A DNA stretch of 64,000 nt from Kiritimatiellia bacterium. Its GTDB lineage: Bacteria; Verrucomicrobiota; Kiritimatiellia; JAFGHX01. Position 1 is the stretch's first letter, and each line of letters begins with the position of its first letter. A program made the translations under genes and the position numbers. The notes beneath the pieces are model-generated. The model was not told the DNA's origin. It saw nothing but the letters and a program-made list of their open reading frames with translations, and searched no databases. The stretch covers positions 1-64,000 of the forward strand of contig JAFGHX010000276.1 in the NCBI GenBank assembly GCA_016929905.1. Reading direction: 5' to 3'. This document shows, one piece after another, positions 42,783 through 51,050 of the stretch.

Positions 42783-43724
42783 TCACAGCGCCGCCACGAG
42801 CGCTTCGACCGTGGCTTTGCTTTGCCACAGAGGCGTGATGGAATCGCGCTCGAACCCTTCGTACTCCAGGGCCAACAGGCCGTCGTAGCCGCTCTGGTCG
42901 AGAAGCTTGATCAACCCCGGCAGATCAAACGCGCCGGAGCCGCTGACCACGCCGTGGTACGAACCGTCGGGCTCGTATTCGAACTCCTTGCAGTGCACGC
43001 ACAGGAGCCGGTCGCCGAACGCGCGCACCATGTCCAGCGGATCCTCACCCGCGTCTACCGCCCAGGCCGTGTCGAGACTGAAGCTGAAGCTCGTCTTCTC
43101 AAAGAACGGTTTCAATTGCTCAATCTTGCCGAATTCGTGCCTCTTCCCATGATTGTGGATGGCCACCTTGATTCCGTACTCTTCCTGCAAGGCCTCCAGA
43201 GCCCTGACTTGCGGCTCCTTGATCGTGTGCAGTTCAATGAAGCCCGCGCCGGTCGTTTTGCCGAACTCGAATATACGGCGCGCTTCCTGCTCCCCGTCGT
43301 CGGCCCGCCACGGGAGCCCGCCCGGACCAAACGTATCGATGGTGATCCCCTTTTCCCGGTACCGGGCCGCCAGCGACGCGTAGTCGGTCTGCTGATAGCC
43401 GAAGACGATCTCGCCCTGGTCGCCCGCACCGCGAAAATGCGTCTCCCGAATGCAGGGAATCAGAAAACTGCCGCCGGGAAAATTCCGCTCCCCTTCATAC
43501 CGCACATTGAGCCCGTCGGCCGTGTGCGTGTTGAGCCATCTGAGGTGATTGTCGATCACCTTGGCAGAGGGGCGATTGCCGACGAACTCGAAATGACAGT
43601 TCCCGATATCGACGTGCCGGATCCCCAAATCCTCGCATGCCTGCAGGATGTAGTCATGATCCGGATAGTGGCCCAACGACCACGTCTGCAGCCCGATCTC
43701 GAAATTGTCTTTGAACCTGCTCAT
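42783..43724 (-). CDS. Sugar phosphate isomerase/epimerase (TIM barrel)
   Basis: The product has 313 residues from the ATG at 43724 (AAAGAGGAGC upstream). It is an AP-endonuclease-2 barrel like IolE, IolI or xylose-isomerase-type epimerases: FEIGLQTWSLG, GIRHVDIGNCHFEF, GAGFIELHTIKEP, KVAIHNHGKRHEF (metal-binding His region), FSFSLDTAWAVDAG and GLLALEYEG (metal Glu). No signal peptide is present. It closes the gene run that includes the split transketolase. Isomerisation or epimerisation of a pentose-like or branched sugar would fit. Confidence 0.8.
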   Translation of the reverse strand: MSRFKDNFEIGLQTWSLGHYPDHDYILQACEDLGIRHVDIGNCHFEFVGNRPSAKVIDNHLRWLNTHTADGLNVRYEGERNFPGGSFLIPCIRETHFRGAGDQGEIVFGYQQTDYASLAARYREKGITIDTFGPGGLPWRADDGEQEARRIFEFGKTTGAGFIELHTIKEPQVRALEALQEEYGIKVAIHNHGKRHEFGKIEQLKPFFEKTSFSFSLDTAWAVDAGEDPLDMVRAFGDRLLCVHCKEFEYEPDGSYHGVVSGSGAFDLPGLIKLLDQSGYDGLLALEYEGFERDSITPLWQSKATVEALVAAL

Positions 43725-43743
43725 GGGTTGCTCCTCTTTCCCC

Positions 43744-43845
43744 AACTTGCCTCGAGCACTTACTCGAGAACGTGCCCGGAATACCCCGGAAACTCGGCTC
43801 GAGGCAAGTTCCCGAGTGAATTCTCGGGTAAGTGCTCGAGCCCGT
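43744..43845. repeat. Inverted repeat with CTCGAGCACTTAC/CGAGAAC-unit arms
   Basis: The left arm (43744-43772) reads AACTTGCCTCGAGCACTTAC and onward; the right arm (43796-43840) carries GAGGCAAGTTCCCGAG and TAAGTGCTCGAG. Arms are made of related units of about 14 bp. It fills the gap between the transketolase C-half gene and the epimerase gene on the minus strand. Confidence 0.75.
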
Positions 43846-43853
43846 TCTCTACC

Positions 43854-44846
43854 CTACCCCTCCAGAATATCCCTCGCCGCACCGATCACACTTTCTTCGT
43901 TCAAGCCGTGCTCCACCCATAGGTCCTTGCTCGCACCGATCTTGCAGAACTCATCCTGAATGCCCACAAGCCGCACGGGCGCCAGCGATTCGCGCCCCTT
44001 TGCGGCAACCACGGCCGCCACCGCCTCGCCGAGCCCGCCGGCTACGTTGTTCTCCTCAATTGTGACAATGCCGCGGGTCTCCTCCGCCGCTTGCCAGATC
44101 GTCTCCTTGTCGAGCGGCTTGACCGTGTGCATATTGATCACGCGGGCACCGACCCCCAGTTCCTCGAGCTTCTCGGCGCAAAGCAGGGCCAGGCCCACGG
44201 CGTTGCCGTGCGCCATCAGCGTGATGTCGGCGCCTTCCCGCAAGGTGATGGCCTTGCCGATCTCGAAGGAGATATCCTCCTTCTGGTAGATCTCGTCGGT
44301 CCCCCCGAAATCTTCGCCCCTGACCAACCGCAGATAGACCGGCCCCTCGTGCTCGAGCAGACAGGCACGGGTGGCAATGGCATTCTCGATGGGAGAGGCC
44401 GGGCAGACGATGGTGATGTTCGGGATGCCGCGCATCAGGGCCAGATCCTCAACGCAATGATGCGTAGGGCCCCCTGTGCCCATGGACAACCCCGTGGCCG
44501 TCGTCACCACCTTCACGTTCAGGTTCGGATAGCAGACGTTAGTCCGGATCTGCTCCGCCGCGCGCAGCGAGATCGCAAACCCGAACCCGGCCGCCACCGG
44601 GATCTTCCCCGCGATCGCCAACCCCGCCGCCGCGCTGATCATGTTGGCCTCCGCAATGCCGAAATTGAAGTTCCGTTCCGGAAACCGCGCCGCGAACAAC
44701 GTCGCCCGCGTCGGATGCTGGCAGTCGGCATTCAGGACAACCACGCGTTCGTCCTCTTCCCCGCACTGGGCCAGCATCTTGCCGTAGGAATCCCGGCCGG
44801 CCATCTCCTTGAAACTCGCCATCGTGAATCCGTCCAGACTGGCCAT
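43854..44846 (-). CDS. Transketolase C-terminal half (split enzyme, Pyr and C domains)
   Basis: The product has 330 residues (RBS GGGGAGGACG). It has the pyrimidine-binding domain with ERNFNFGIAEANMISAAAGLA (catalytic Glu in the GIAE motif), VVTTATGLSMGTGGPTHHCVEDLALMRGIP (cofactor-end and substrate loop), and the C-terminal domain VINMHTVKPLDKETI followed by IVTIEENNVAGGLGEAV. It pairs with the N-half encoded upstream at 45258-46133 to make one enzyme. Split transketolases occur in general metabolism and also as AptA/AptB, the apulose-4-phosphate transketolase of apiose use. The gap between the two halves (411 bp) is unusually long and filled by a repeat element. Confidence 0.88.
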   Translation of the reverse strand: MASLDGFTMASFKEMAGRDSYGKMLAQCGEEDERVVVLNADCQHPTRATLFAARFPERNFNFGIAEANMISAAAGLAIAGKIPVAAGFGFAISLRAAEQIRTNVCYPNLNVKVVTTATGLSMGTGGPTHHCVEDLALMRGIPNITIVCPASPIENAIATRACLLEHEGPVYLRLVRGEDFGGTDEIYQKEDISFEIGKAITLREGADITLMAHGNAVGLALLCAEKLEELGVGARVINMHTVKPLDKETIWQAAEETRGIVTIEENNVAGGLGEAVAAVVAAKGRESLAPVRLVGIQDEFCKIGASKDLWVEHGLNEESVIGAARDILEG

Positions 44847-44886
44847 CGTGCGTCCTCCCCGCTCAAGGCTGAATTACGTGTCTCTT

Positions 44887-45235
44887 CTGCCCGCGAAAGC
44901 TCGCAAAAAATGCGCGAAATGCAGAGAACTGCACGGGTGAACCTGCAGCAACTTTGAACTGTTTGCGCCACGCCGGCCTTTGCGAGAATCCCATCTTCCG
45001 CGGCGCAAACAACTCAAAGTTGCTGCGTCCGCATTCTCTTTCCCCTCTGAAGGCGATCGTTGCGGGAATCGAGGATTGCCACGGGGCACACGCATCAGAG
45101 TTCCCTTTGGCGATGTTGACTCGTGGCAATCCTTTCGATTCCCGCAACAACTCTACGCACGCCAGGCACGCACGATGGCCGCCGAACACCTTCTCCTCCC
45201 CTTTTCGCGCCTCTTTCGCGCCCTTTCGCGGGCAG
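44887..45235. repeat. Nested-hairpin element of about 349 bp between transketolase halves
   Basis: The ends are perfect 13-bp inverted repeats, CTGCCCGCGAAAG (44887-44899) and its complement (45223-45235). Inside are two long hairpins: a 25-bp pair (44945-44969 with 45002-45026, 23 of 25 matched) and another (45059-45083 with 45122-45148) pairing GTTGCGGGAATC and GGATTGCCACG with a 2-bp bulge. TGTCTC occurs just outside both ends (44879-44884, 45239-45244), a possible target duplication. No gene is seen within. A partial copy lies at 52111-52193. This accounts for the long gap in the split transketolase gene pair. Confidence 0.75.
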
Positions 45236-45257
45236 TTCTGTCTCCCATAGTCGACCT

Positions 45258-46133
45258 CTACGCCTCAATCCCCAGGCACTCGTGGCTCCGCAGTCGCGCG
45301 CCGTCGAATTGCACCTCGCGCGTCGCGGTTTCGTACTGTTCATCGGTCATGATCCCGTAATGCCACTTGGGTTGGTTCTCCATGAACGAAACGCCCTTCC
45401 CCTTCACGGTCTCCGCGATCAAACACGACGGCTTGTCCGGCTCGAACGGGAGCCGCGCCAATCCGTTCAGAACGCTTCCCATGTCATGGCCGTCCACGGT
45501 CTTCACCGACCAGTTGAAGCTCCGCCACTTGTCGGCCAGCGGTTCGAGCCGCATCAGTTTCTCCGTCTCCCCGTCCTGACTCAGGAAATTACGGTCTACG
45601 ATCGTGATCAGGTTGTCGACCCCCCAGTTGCCCGCCGCCATGACGGCTTCCCAGACCGATCCTTCCTGCTGCTCACCGTCGCCGATCAGAACGAAGACCC
45701 GGTTCGGCTTGCCGTCCAGCTTCAGCCCCAGCGCGATGCCCAGCCCTACGGATAGGCCGTGGCCCAGCGATCCTGTCGGATGTTCGACGCCGGCCATTTT
45801 CAAAGTGGTGTGCATTCCGAAACAGGAGCCGAGCTGATTGAACGTCGTCAACAGCCGCGGATCAAAGAACCCTTTCTCCGCCAGAACAGGCGCGAACCCG
45901 GCACAGGCGTGTCCTTTGCTCAGCACAAAGTAGTCCCGGCCCGCCCACTTCGGGTTCTCGGGATCGATGTTCATGACTTCCCAATAGAGCGCCGTCAGGA
46001 TTTCCACCATCGAGAGCGACGCCCCGAAATGGCCGCCGCCGGTAAGCTGCGTGTTGTGCACGATCAGGTGCCGCAGCTTCTTCGAGAGTTCGGCGAGTTC
46101 GTCCACCCGTTGTTGCGTGATCGTCTTCTGCAT
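45258..46133 (-). CDS. Transketolase N-terminal half (split enzyme, PP domain)
   Basis: The product has 291 residues (AAGGAGGAGC upstream). The thiamine-diphosphate motif GDGEQQEGSVWEAVMAAGNW-x9-DRN is complete, and LTGGGHFGASLSMVEILTALY, YFVLSKGHACAGF and GSLGHGLSVGLGIALG match transketolase. It ends with KGKGVSFMENQPKWHYG. The C-half is encoded next, so the two probably form an alpha2beta2 enzyme. The upstream neighbours are a decayed iron-alcohol dehydrogenase gene and an epimerase gene, in line with a sugar-use operon rather than the central pentose pathway. Confidence 0.9.
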   Translation of the reverse strand: MQKTITQQRVDELAELSKKLRHLIVHNTQLTGGGHFGASLSMVEILTALYWEVMNIDPENPKWAGRDYFVLSKGHACAGFAPVLAEKGFFDPRLLTTFNQLGSCFGMHTTLKMAGVEHPTGSLGHGLSVGLGIALGLKLDGKPNRVFVLIGDGEQQEGSVWEAVMAAGNWGVDNLITIVDRNFLSQDGETEKLMRLEPLADKWRSFNWSVKTVDGHDMGSVLNGLARLPFEPDKPSCLIAETVKGKGVSFMENQPKWHYGIMTDEQYETATREVQFDGARLRSHECLGIEA

Positions 46134-46160
46134 GTGCTCCTCCTTCGATCTCGCGACCCA

Positions 46161-46188
46161 GTAGCGCAGGCATTCCTGCCTGCGCTAC
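46161..46188. repeat. Hairpin GTAG...TTCC...CTAC
   Basis: GTAGCGCAGGCA and TGCCTGCGCTAC form a perfect 12-bp stem with loop TTCC. It overlaps the stop codon of the dehydrogenase remnant and precedes the transketolase N-half gene. The hairpin at 114-137 shares the loop and the terminal CTAC with a different stem. Confidence 0.75.
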
Positions 46189-46709
46189 AATTTCGCCATC
46201 GCCCTCTCGTAGATCCTCACAATGTCCGATTTAGTCATCGGCACGATGTTCCTCATGCGGCCCTGCTCGTCCAGCGGACCGAGCGCCAGCACATCATCGG
46301 CCATGCGCTCCAGATCGCCCGGCGCTACCGGCAAGTCCGACAGCGGCACGTAGAACCCGTGCGTCTCCATCCACCCCCTGAACGCAGCCAACGCCAGCCT
46401 CGCCAGATCCGGAGCGCGGCCCTGCAAGTGGAACACCATGGTTCCGAGCAGCGCCAGCTTGTCTTCGATAGCCGCGAAGTCGAACTCAAGCAGGTGCGGG
46501 AACAGGCACGCGATCGCGCGGCCGTGCGGGATGTCGTACCGCGCGGAGAACGGATGCCCGAGATTGTGGGCGGCATAGCACCCGCGTCGCGCGTGAAACA
46601 AACCGTTGTTGGAAAGCGATGCCGCCCAGAGCAAGGCGCTGCGCGCCTGAATATCCTCCGGGTCCCGTTCGAGCGACAGATAGGCGTCCATCGTGGCCTT
46701 CATCATCAC
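46185..46709 (-). pseudogene. Iron-containing alcohol dehydrogenase, C-terminal remnant
   Basis: The frame encodes 174 residues at most, against about 385 for the family. It keeps the last two metal ligands in NLGHPFSARYDIPHGRA and the closing GPLDEQGRMRNIVPMTKSDI. It lacks the whole NAD-binding domain and the first two ligands of the DxxxH site. An in-frame TGA lies just upstream of its GTG/ATG cluster, so the missing part is not out of frame nearby. The segment's ends adjoin the epimerase gene (61 bp) and the 46161 hairpin, so it is best read as a deletion remnant; a working small protein is less likely. Confidence 0.65.
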
Positions 46710-46769
46710 GGGCCCCTCGTCTCTTCACCAATCTGTGATCCGCATTTTTCGTTCCGCCTTGCTCCCCCC

Positions 46770-47717
46770 TCACGCCGGGTTCGGCACGCACACTTCGCCC
46801 CGGCATTCTTTGAGATAGCGCAACGACTCCACCTGCCCGGTCATCTCCAAAGCGCCGTTGAAGACCGGATCGTTCCCGCCCTCGATGTCGATGGCGCCCG
46901 TGTAGCCGGCAAGGCGCAGTTCGGAAATCAACGTGCGCCAATCCGTGTCGCCAAAGCCCGGTGTGCGGAAGAATCCGAACAGTGGCGGCGTCTTGACCTT
47001 GGCCTTCCTGGCGTCGCGCAGGGACACGAACGAGCTGGTACCGTGTCGCCGCACGACATCCCATCGCACAGTCGCGTCCTTGCCGTGCACATGGAAGACC
47101 TTGTGGCCCCATTCCGGGATCAGCGCGATCGGGTCGATCAGCCGAATCACGCAGCAGCCCGGGTCCAACTCCAGCCCCACGTTCTCGTACGGAAGCGCCT
47201 CGAAGACCATCTCCCACGCTGCCGGATGATGCATAACGCTCAGGTCTCCGTCCAGCCATGTGCCTTCTCCGTCCCAGCCCTCGAAACAAATGCGTACGTC
47301 CTTCGCACCGGCGCCTTCCAGCAACGGAGACCACACCTCCTTGAGCCGATCCATACTCGCCGGCACCGGGCAACCCCGCACGCGGCCCGTGATGGCGGTG
47401 ACCTCACGACAGTTGAACAGGTGGGCGTTCTCAATGCATTCCTCGATTCCCTTCACCGTCTCCCGGTTGATCTCCCCAGCCTCCAATGGGTTTCCGTAGG
47501 CGCCGATAGCGGAAATCGCCGCGCCCGTGCCGTCGAGCACCCGGTGGATCTCGTCAGCCAGCCGCTCCCACTCGATCTGACGCGTGTGCTGCCAGAAGAA
47601 GAGCGCAAACGACTCAAACCCGTGCGGCAGGATCTGCTCGATCGTACTTGCCGCTTTCATCCGCGTGTTGATAATCGTGCCGATACGGATATCGGGTACA
47701 GCGACATCTTGATTCAT
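46770..47717 (-). CDS. Sugar phosphate isomerase/epimerase (TIM barrel), second
   Basis: The product has 315 residues from the ATG at 47717 (GGAGGTGCC upstream). It has the AP-endonuclease-2 barrel: IRIGTIINTRM, AISAIGAYGNPLEAG, RICFEGWDG (first metal Glu), VGLELDPGCCV, VFHVHGKDATV (metal His pair) and GAIDIEGGNDP (last Glu). The ligand set is recognisable, so it should be active. It starts the minus-strand run: epimerase, dehydrogenase remnant, transketolase N, transketolase C, epimerase. Confidence 0.8.
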   Translation of the reverse strand: MNQDVAVPDIRIGTIINTRMKAASTIEQILPHGFESFALFFWQHTRQIEWERLADEIHRVLDGTGAAISAIGAYGNPLEAGEINRETVKGIEECIENAHLFNCREVTAITGRVRGCPVPASMDRLKEVWSPLLEGAGAKDVRICFEGWDGEGTWLDGDLSVMHHPAAWEMVFEALPYENVGLELDPGCCVIRLIDPIALIPEWGHKVFHVHGKDATVRWDVVRRHGTSSFVSLRDARKAKVKTPPLFGFFRTPGFGDTDWRTLISELRLAGYTGAIDIEGGNDPVFNGALEMTGQVESLRYLKECRGEVCVPNPA

Positions 47718-47733
47718 GAATGGCACCTCCCAC

Positions 47734-48054
47734 CCGAAACCTTCTCGAGAACCTTGTCGAGAACTCTGTCGAAAACCCCGCATCTGAGGCAGGGCTCACG
47801 ACAGAGTCTCGCCCTAACCATAACCGGCGCCGCCGAGCCGCCGGCGGACGCCCTCGTATGAGGCTATCGAGCCACGGCGCGCCAGGCATCACAAATCCGA
47901 AAGCCTTGTCGCTAGAAAGTGTTCAAAGCGCTCAGCTCACACCCCTTTGACCTTGCCGCTTCAGAGGGTGGCCGAACCCCTTCGACAAGGCTGCGCCCGC
48001 CCTAGCCGCGAAGGGCGAAGGCGGTTTTCGACAAAGTTCTCGACAAAGTTTCGG
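47734..48054. repeat. Large inverted repeat with GTCGAGAAC-unit arms, in a 376-bp divergent gap
   Basis: The left arm (47734-47777) reads CCGAAAC, CTTCTCGAGAAC, CTTGTCGAGAAC, then TCTGTCGAAAACC. The right arm (48023-48054) is the complement of CCGAAACTTTGTCGAGAAC and TTTGTCGAAAACC. The intervening 245 bp contain further short pairings (for instance CTTCGACAAGGC near 47970) but no gene. It fills the gap between the epimerase and the divergent GH gene, so promoters must lie inside or beside it. Confidence 0.75.
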
Positions 48055-48093
48055 TAAGAAGCGAGATTGCACCTCGCGAAAGGAGACACGACC

Positions 48094-49551
48094 ATGCCCG
48101 ATCTGCGCGAGAAGTTCCAGCAGACCCCCCTGCTTCGCCGGACACGACCGACACCGACGGACGCCTACCTGTCGAACCCGCACAAAGGCTGCTGCACGGT
48201 CAACACGTTCGCCGGCGCCACGCTGCGGCCGGGCCACGGAACGGGTTGGAAGGAATCCGCGCACACCCTTTTCCCGAACTGTACGCAGAAGGTGACGAAA
48301 GGGTACCTGCCCTGCACGGTCGCGTATTTCAAACTCTGGTGGCGCGACCTGGAGCCGGAGAAGGGAAAGATCGACTTTGAGCAACTGGACAGGATCTTCG
48401 ATGAGGCCGCCGCGCACGGGCAGACGGTGGGCTTCCACTTCTACCCGCACGGGCCGGAGGCAGGCCCGCCGGTGCCGGCCTGGTATGCGGAGACGTACCC
48501 GATGACCCGCACGAAGTTCGGCAAGACATGGGAGAACTGGGCCTTCCCCGTCTACGACTCACCCGAGTATCTGGAGCATCTCGGCGATCTGATTCGGGGC
48601 ATCGGCGCGCGCTACGACGGGCACCCGCAGATGGACTTCGTGGATATCGCCTACGCCGGCCCCTGGGGCGAAGGCTCGGGCGAATACAGCGACGAACAGG
48701 CCGGCCGCTTCGCGCAGGTCTGGAAAGAAGCGTTCCCCACCACACCTCGCATCGCGAATATCGGCGGCAAGCAACTCCCCGCCGGCATCCGCTCGGGCAG
48801 CGGCTGGCGCTGCGGCTGTTTCGGCGACCTGCAGCCGGGCGGCCACTTCTACGGCTGGCACAGCCTGATCGGCATGCAACCGGCCCCCACCGCGCCCCTT
48901 CCGCCGCGCGCGTGCCAGATCGCCCGGAACCTGTCCTATTGCCACATGTACGACCACTACCCGCGCGCCATCATTCAAGCGGGCGCGACCGCGGCCTGGA
49001 AGAACGCGGCCGTGTTCTTCGAAACCTGCTGGACCCCCATGGTCTGGTATCAATACGATTTCGACCTCGACTTCATCATCCAGCAGGGGCTGAAGTACCA
49101 CTGCTCCTACGTGCAGTTCAAACAGACCGTCCTGCCCGAACCGTGGATCGATAAACTCCACGACTTCTGTAAACGGATGGCATACCGCTTCGTCTTCCGG
49201 CAGGCCGTGTACAACCCCCAGGTGCGGACCGGCGGGACGTTCGACTTCCAGGTCTGGATCGAAAACGTGGGCGTGGCGCCCCTCTACAAGTCGTACGCGT
49301 TCGCGATCCGGTTCCGCCAGGGCGACACGGAAGTCATCCGCGTGCTCCAGAACGTTGACCCGCGCAACTGGCTGCCGGGTGATGTGTGGATCGAAGAGGA
49401 ACTGCCGCTCCCGCCCGAACTCAAGCCGGGGCTCGCCGAGGTGTCCGCCGGTCTGCTCAACCCGGTCACCGGCAAATGTGCGATCAACTTCGCCGTCAAG
49501 GAACGCTACAACGATCGGTGGGTGCCGATCGGAGACGTGTGTGTCGCCTAG
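48094..49551 (+). CDS. TIM-barrel glycosidase-like protein (DUF4832/GH42-like)
   Basis: The product has 485 residues from the ATG at 48094 (AAAGGAG upstream). Marks: SNPHKGCCTVNTF, YFKLWWRDLEPEKGKIDFEQLD (start of a beta-galactosidase-like barrel), QTVGFHFYPHGPE, FVDIAYAGPWGEGSGEYSD with an acidic residue in the position of the acid/base, and AVFFETCWTP for the nucleophile strand. A C-terminal beta-sandwich (about 380-485) follows. No signal peptide is seen, so it is cytosolic. The family's substrates are poorly known; galactose- or fucose-containing oligosaccharides would fit. It converges with a sulfatase gene. Confidence 0.65.
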   Translation: MPDLREKFQQTPLLRRTRPTPTDAYLSNPHKGCCTVNTFAGATLRPGHGTGWKESAHTLFPNCTQKVTKGYLPCTVAYFKLWWRDLEPEKGKIDFEQLDRIFDEAAAHGQTVGFHFYPHGPEAGPPVPAWYAETYPMTRTKFGKTWENWAFPVYDSPEYLEHLGDLIRGIGARYDGHPQMDFVDIAYAGPWGEGSGEYSDEQAGRFAQVWKEAFPTTPRIANIGGKQLPAGIRSGSGWRCGCFGDLQPGGHFYGWHSLIGMQPAPTAPLPPRACQIARNLSYCHMYDHYPRAIIQAGATAAWKNAAVFFETCWTPMVWYQYDFDLDFIIQQGLKYHCSYVQFKQTVLPEPWIDKLHDFCKRMAYRFVFRQAVYNPQVRTGGTFDFQVWIENVGVAPLYKSYAFAIRFRQGDTEVIRVLQNVDPRNWLPGDVWIEEELPLPPELKPGLAEVSAGLLNPVTGKCAINFAVKERYNDRWVPIGDVCVA

Positions 49552-49580
49552 CCCGATGAACAGCGGTCGACGGTCGGAAA

Positions 49581-49698
49581 GTCGCAGGTCAAAGGTCGGC
49601 AGGTCAAGAGTCACGGCCCCGTGCAGTCCCCGAACGAATAGCCCATAGAACCCGACCACAACCGAAGGTCTTCGACCTGCCGACCTTCGACCTGCGAC
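49581..49698. repeat. Inverted repeat with GTCGCAGGTC/GGTCGGCA-unit arms
   Basis: The left arm 49581-49612 (GTCGCAGGTCAAAGGTCGGC and onward) pairs with 49667-49698 at nearly every position; units are about 7 bp (AGGTCAA, AGGTCGGC). It fills the gap between the converging GH-like and sulfatase genes, where it could act as a two-way stop for transcription. Confidence 0.8.
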
Positions 49699-49704
49699 TC
49701 CTCT

Positions 49705-51024
49705 CTACTGCGCTTCCTCGTCGACGTCCGGCCGCTTGGATGTGCCGTCCTGTTCCCGTTCCTGCGCGATCAGCTCGGTCAACTTGGCCACGACATCCGG
49801 CTTCTCGGCCGCCAGATCCTGCTTCTCGTAAGGATCCGCGAGAATGTCAAACAGCTCCGTCGTTTCCTTCTTGCGCCGGTCCAGAATCAGCTTCCAGTTC
49901 TCGTGCACCATCCCGAAGTATTGGTGCCGCAGGTTCCAGTAAATGCCGCGCCGGGCCGCCGCCCCGCCTTCGCCGCTGAGCAGCGGCCAGATATCGATCC
50001 CGTCCCAGCGCGCGTCCGTCCCGGGTTTGCAGCCCACAAGCCGCGTCAAGGTCGGCATCCAGTCCACCACGTGCATCGGCTCCTCGACTTTGCGCGGGCT
50101 GAGGGTTCCCGCCCAGTTCACCAGCGTCGGAGTCCGGATTCCCCCCTCGTACAACTGCGCCTTCCGCCCGCGCAGCGGCAGGTTGCTGCCGAGGCGGGGG
50201 GTCGCCTCATAGAAGCCCGGCCACTTCTTGGCCGAATCGCAGCCCTCGATCGCGCCGTTGTCCGAGGTGAAGATGATCAGCGTTTCCTCCGTCAGGTGCA
50301 TCTCCTCCAGCAGTTCGATCAGCCGGCCGATCGCCCCGTCCATGTGGCTGGCATAGGCGGCGTACTTCTTGAACGACCGGTCGCGAAGCGGGTCGTCGTC
50401 GTAGGTCCGGCCCTCGTACTTGTCCAGCCAGCACTGCGGCGCTTTCACCGGCTCGTGCACGGCCGTGAACGGGACGTAACAGAACCACGGCCCCTTCCGC
50501 GTCCGGATCCATTCATACGCCGCCGCCCCAATCAGATCGGTCGCATGCCCCGGCTCGTCAACAGGCTTGCCGTCCCGGTGCCACGTGTGCTCATAGCCCG
50601 GCCGCCAGTACCGATGCGTATACGGGTCCATGCAGCCGGCCTGCAGACCATAGCTGATGTTGAACCCCCATCGGTTCGCTGCGTAATCCAGCGAGGAACC
50701 CAGGTGCCACTTGCCGAACAGAGCCGTGTCATAGCCCGCGTTGCGAAGCGAGGTCGCCAGCGTCTCGTAGCCGTCCGGCAGGACCGGGTAAATTGTCGGC
50801 GTCGTCGCGTGCTTCCCGAAGCGGGCCGGATGGCGGCCCGTCAGCAAGGCCGTTCGTGTCGGCGTGCATACCGGGCACACATAGTGGTGGTCCAACTCCA
50901 CCCCCGTCGCCGCCAGACGGTCCAGAGTCGGCGTCCGGATGGGCGACCCGTGAAAACTCACGTCGCCCCACCCCATGTCGTCGGCCAGAATGTACAGTAT
51001 GTTCGGCTTGTCCTTCTTCGGCAT
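49705..51024 (-). CDS. S1-family sulfatase (Cys-type), cytoplasmic as predicted
   Basis: The product has 439 residues (GGGGGGCAACA upstream). Motifs: NILYILADDMGWGD (metal Asp pair), the activation motif C53-T-P-T-R (VCTPTRTALLTGRHP) whose Cys must be turned to formylglycine, GKWHLGS, and IIFTSDNGAIEG (metal Asp/Asn). No signal peptide is visible, unlike the Tat-exported neighbour, so it may act on imported sulfated oligosaccharides. It is divergent from the AraC regulator at 51197, its likely controller. No formylglycine-generating enzyme with its cysteines, nor an anaerobic maturase, lies in the window. Confidence 0.88.
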   Translation of the reverse strand: MPKKDKPNILYILADDMGWGDVSFHGSPIRTPTLDRLAATGVELDHHYVCPVCTPTRTALLTGRHPARFGKHATTPTIYPVLPDGYETLATSLRNAGYDTALFGKWHLGSSLDYAANRWGFNISYGLQAGCMDPYTHRYWRPGYEHTWHRDGKPVDEPGHATDLIGAAAYEWIRTRKGPWFCYVPFTAVHEPVKAPQCWLDKYEGRTYDDDPLRDRSFKKYAAYASHMDGAIGRLIELLEEMHLTEETLIIFTSDNGAIEGCDSAKKWPGFYEATPRLGSNLPLRGRKAQLYEGGIRTPTLVNWAGTLSPRKVEEPMHVVDWMPTLTRLVGCKPGTDARWDGIDIWPLLSGEGGAAARRGIYWNLRHQYFGMVHENWKLILDRRKKETTELFDILADPYEKQDLAAEKPDVVAKLTELIAQEREQDGTSKRPDVDEEAQ

Positions 51025-51050
51025 TGTTGCCCCCCTTTGAGTACACGATG

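Noticed and set aside
44863..45250. Small open frames in the gap between the transketolase halves
   Set aside because: They lie in the nested-hairpin element, have no ribosome sites and resemble no protein.
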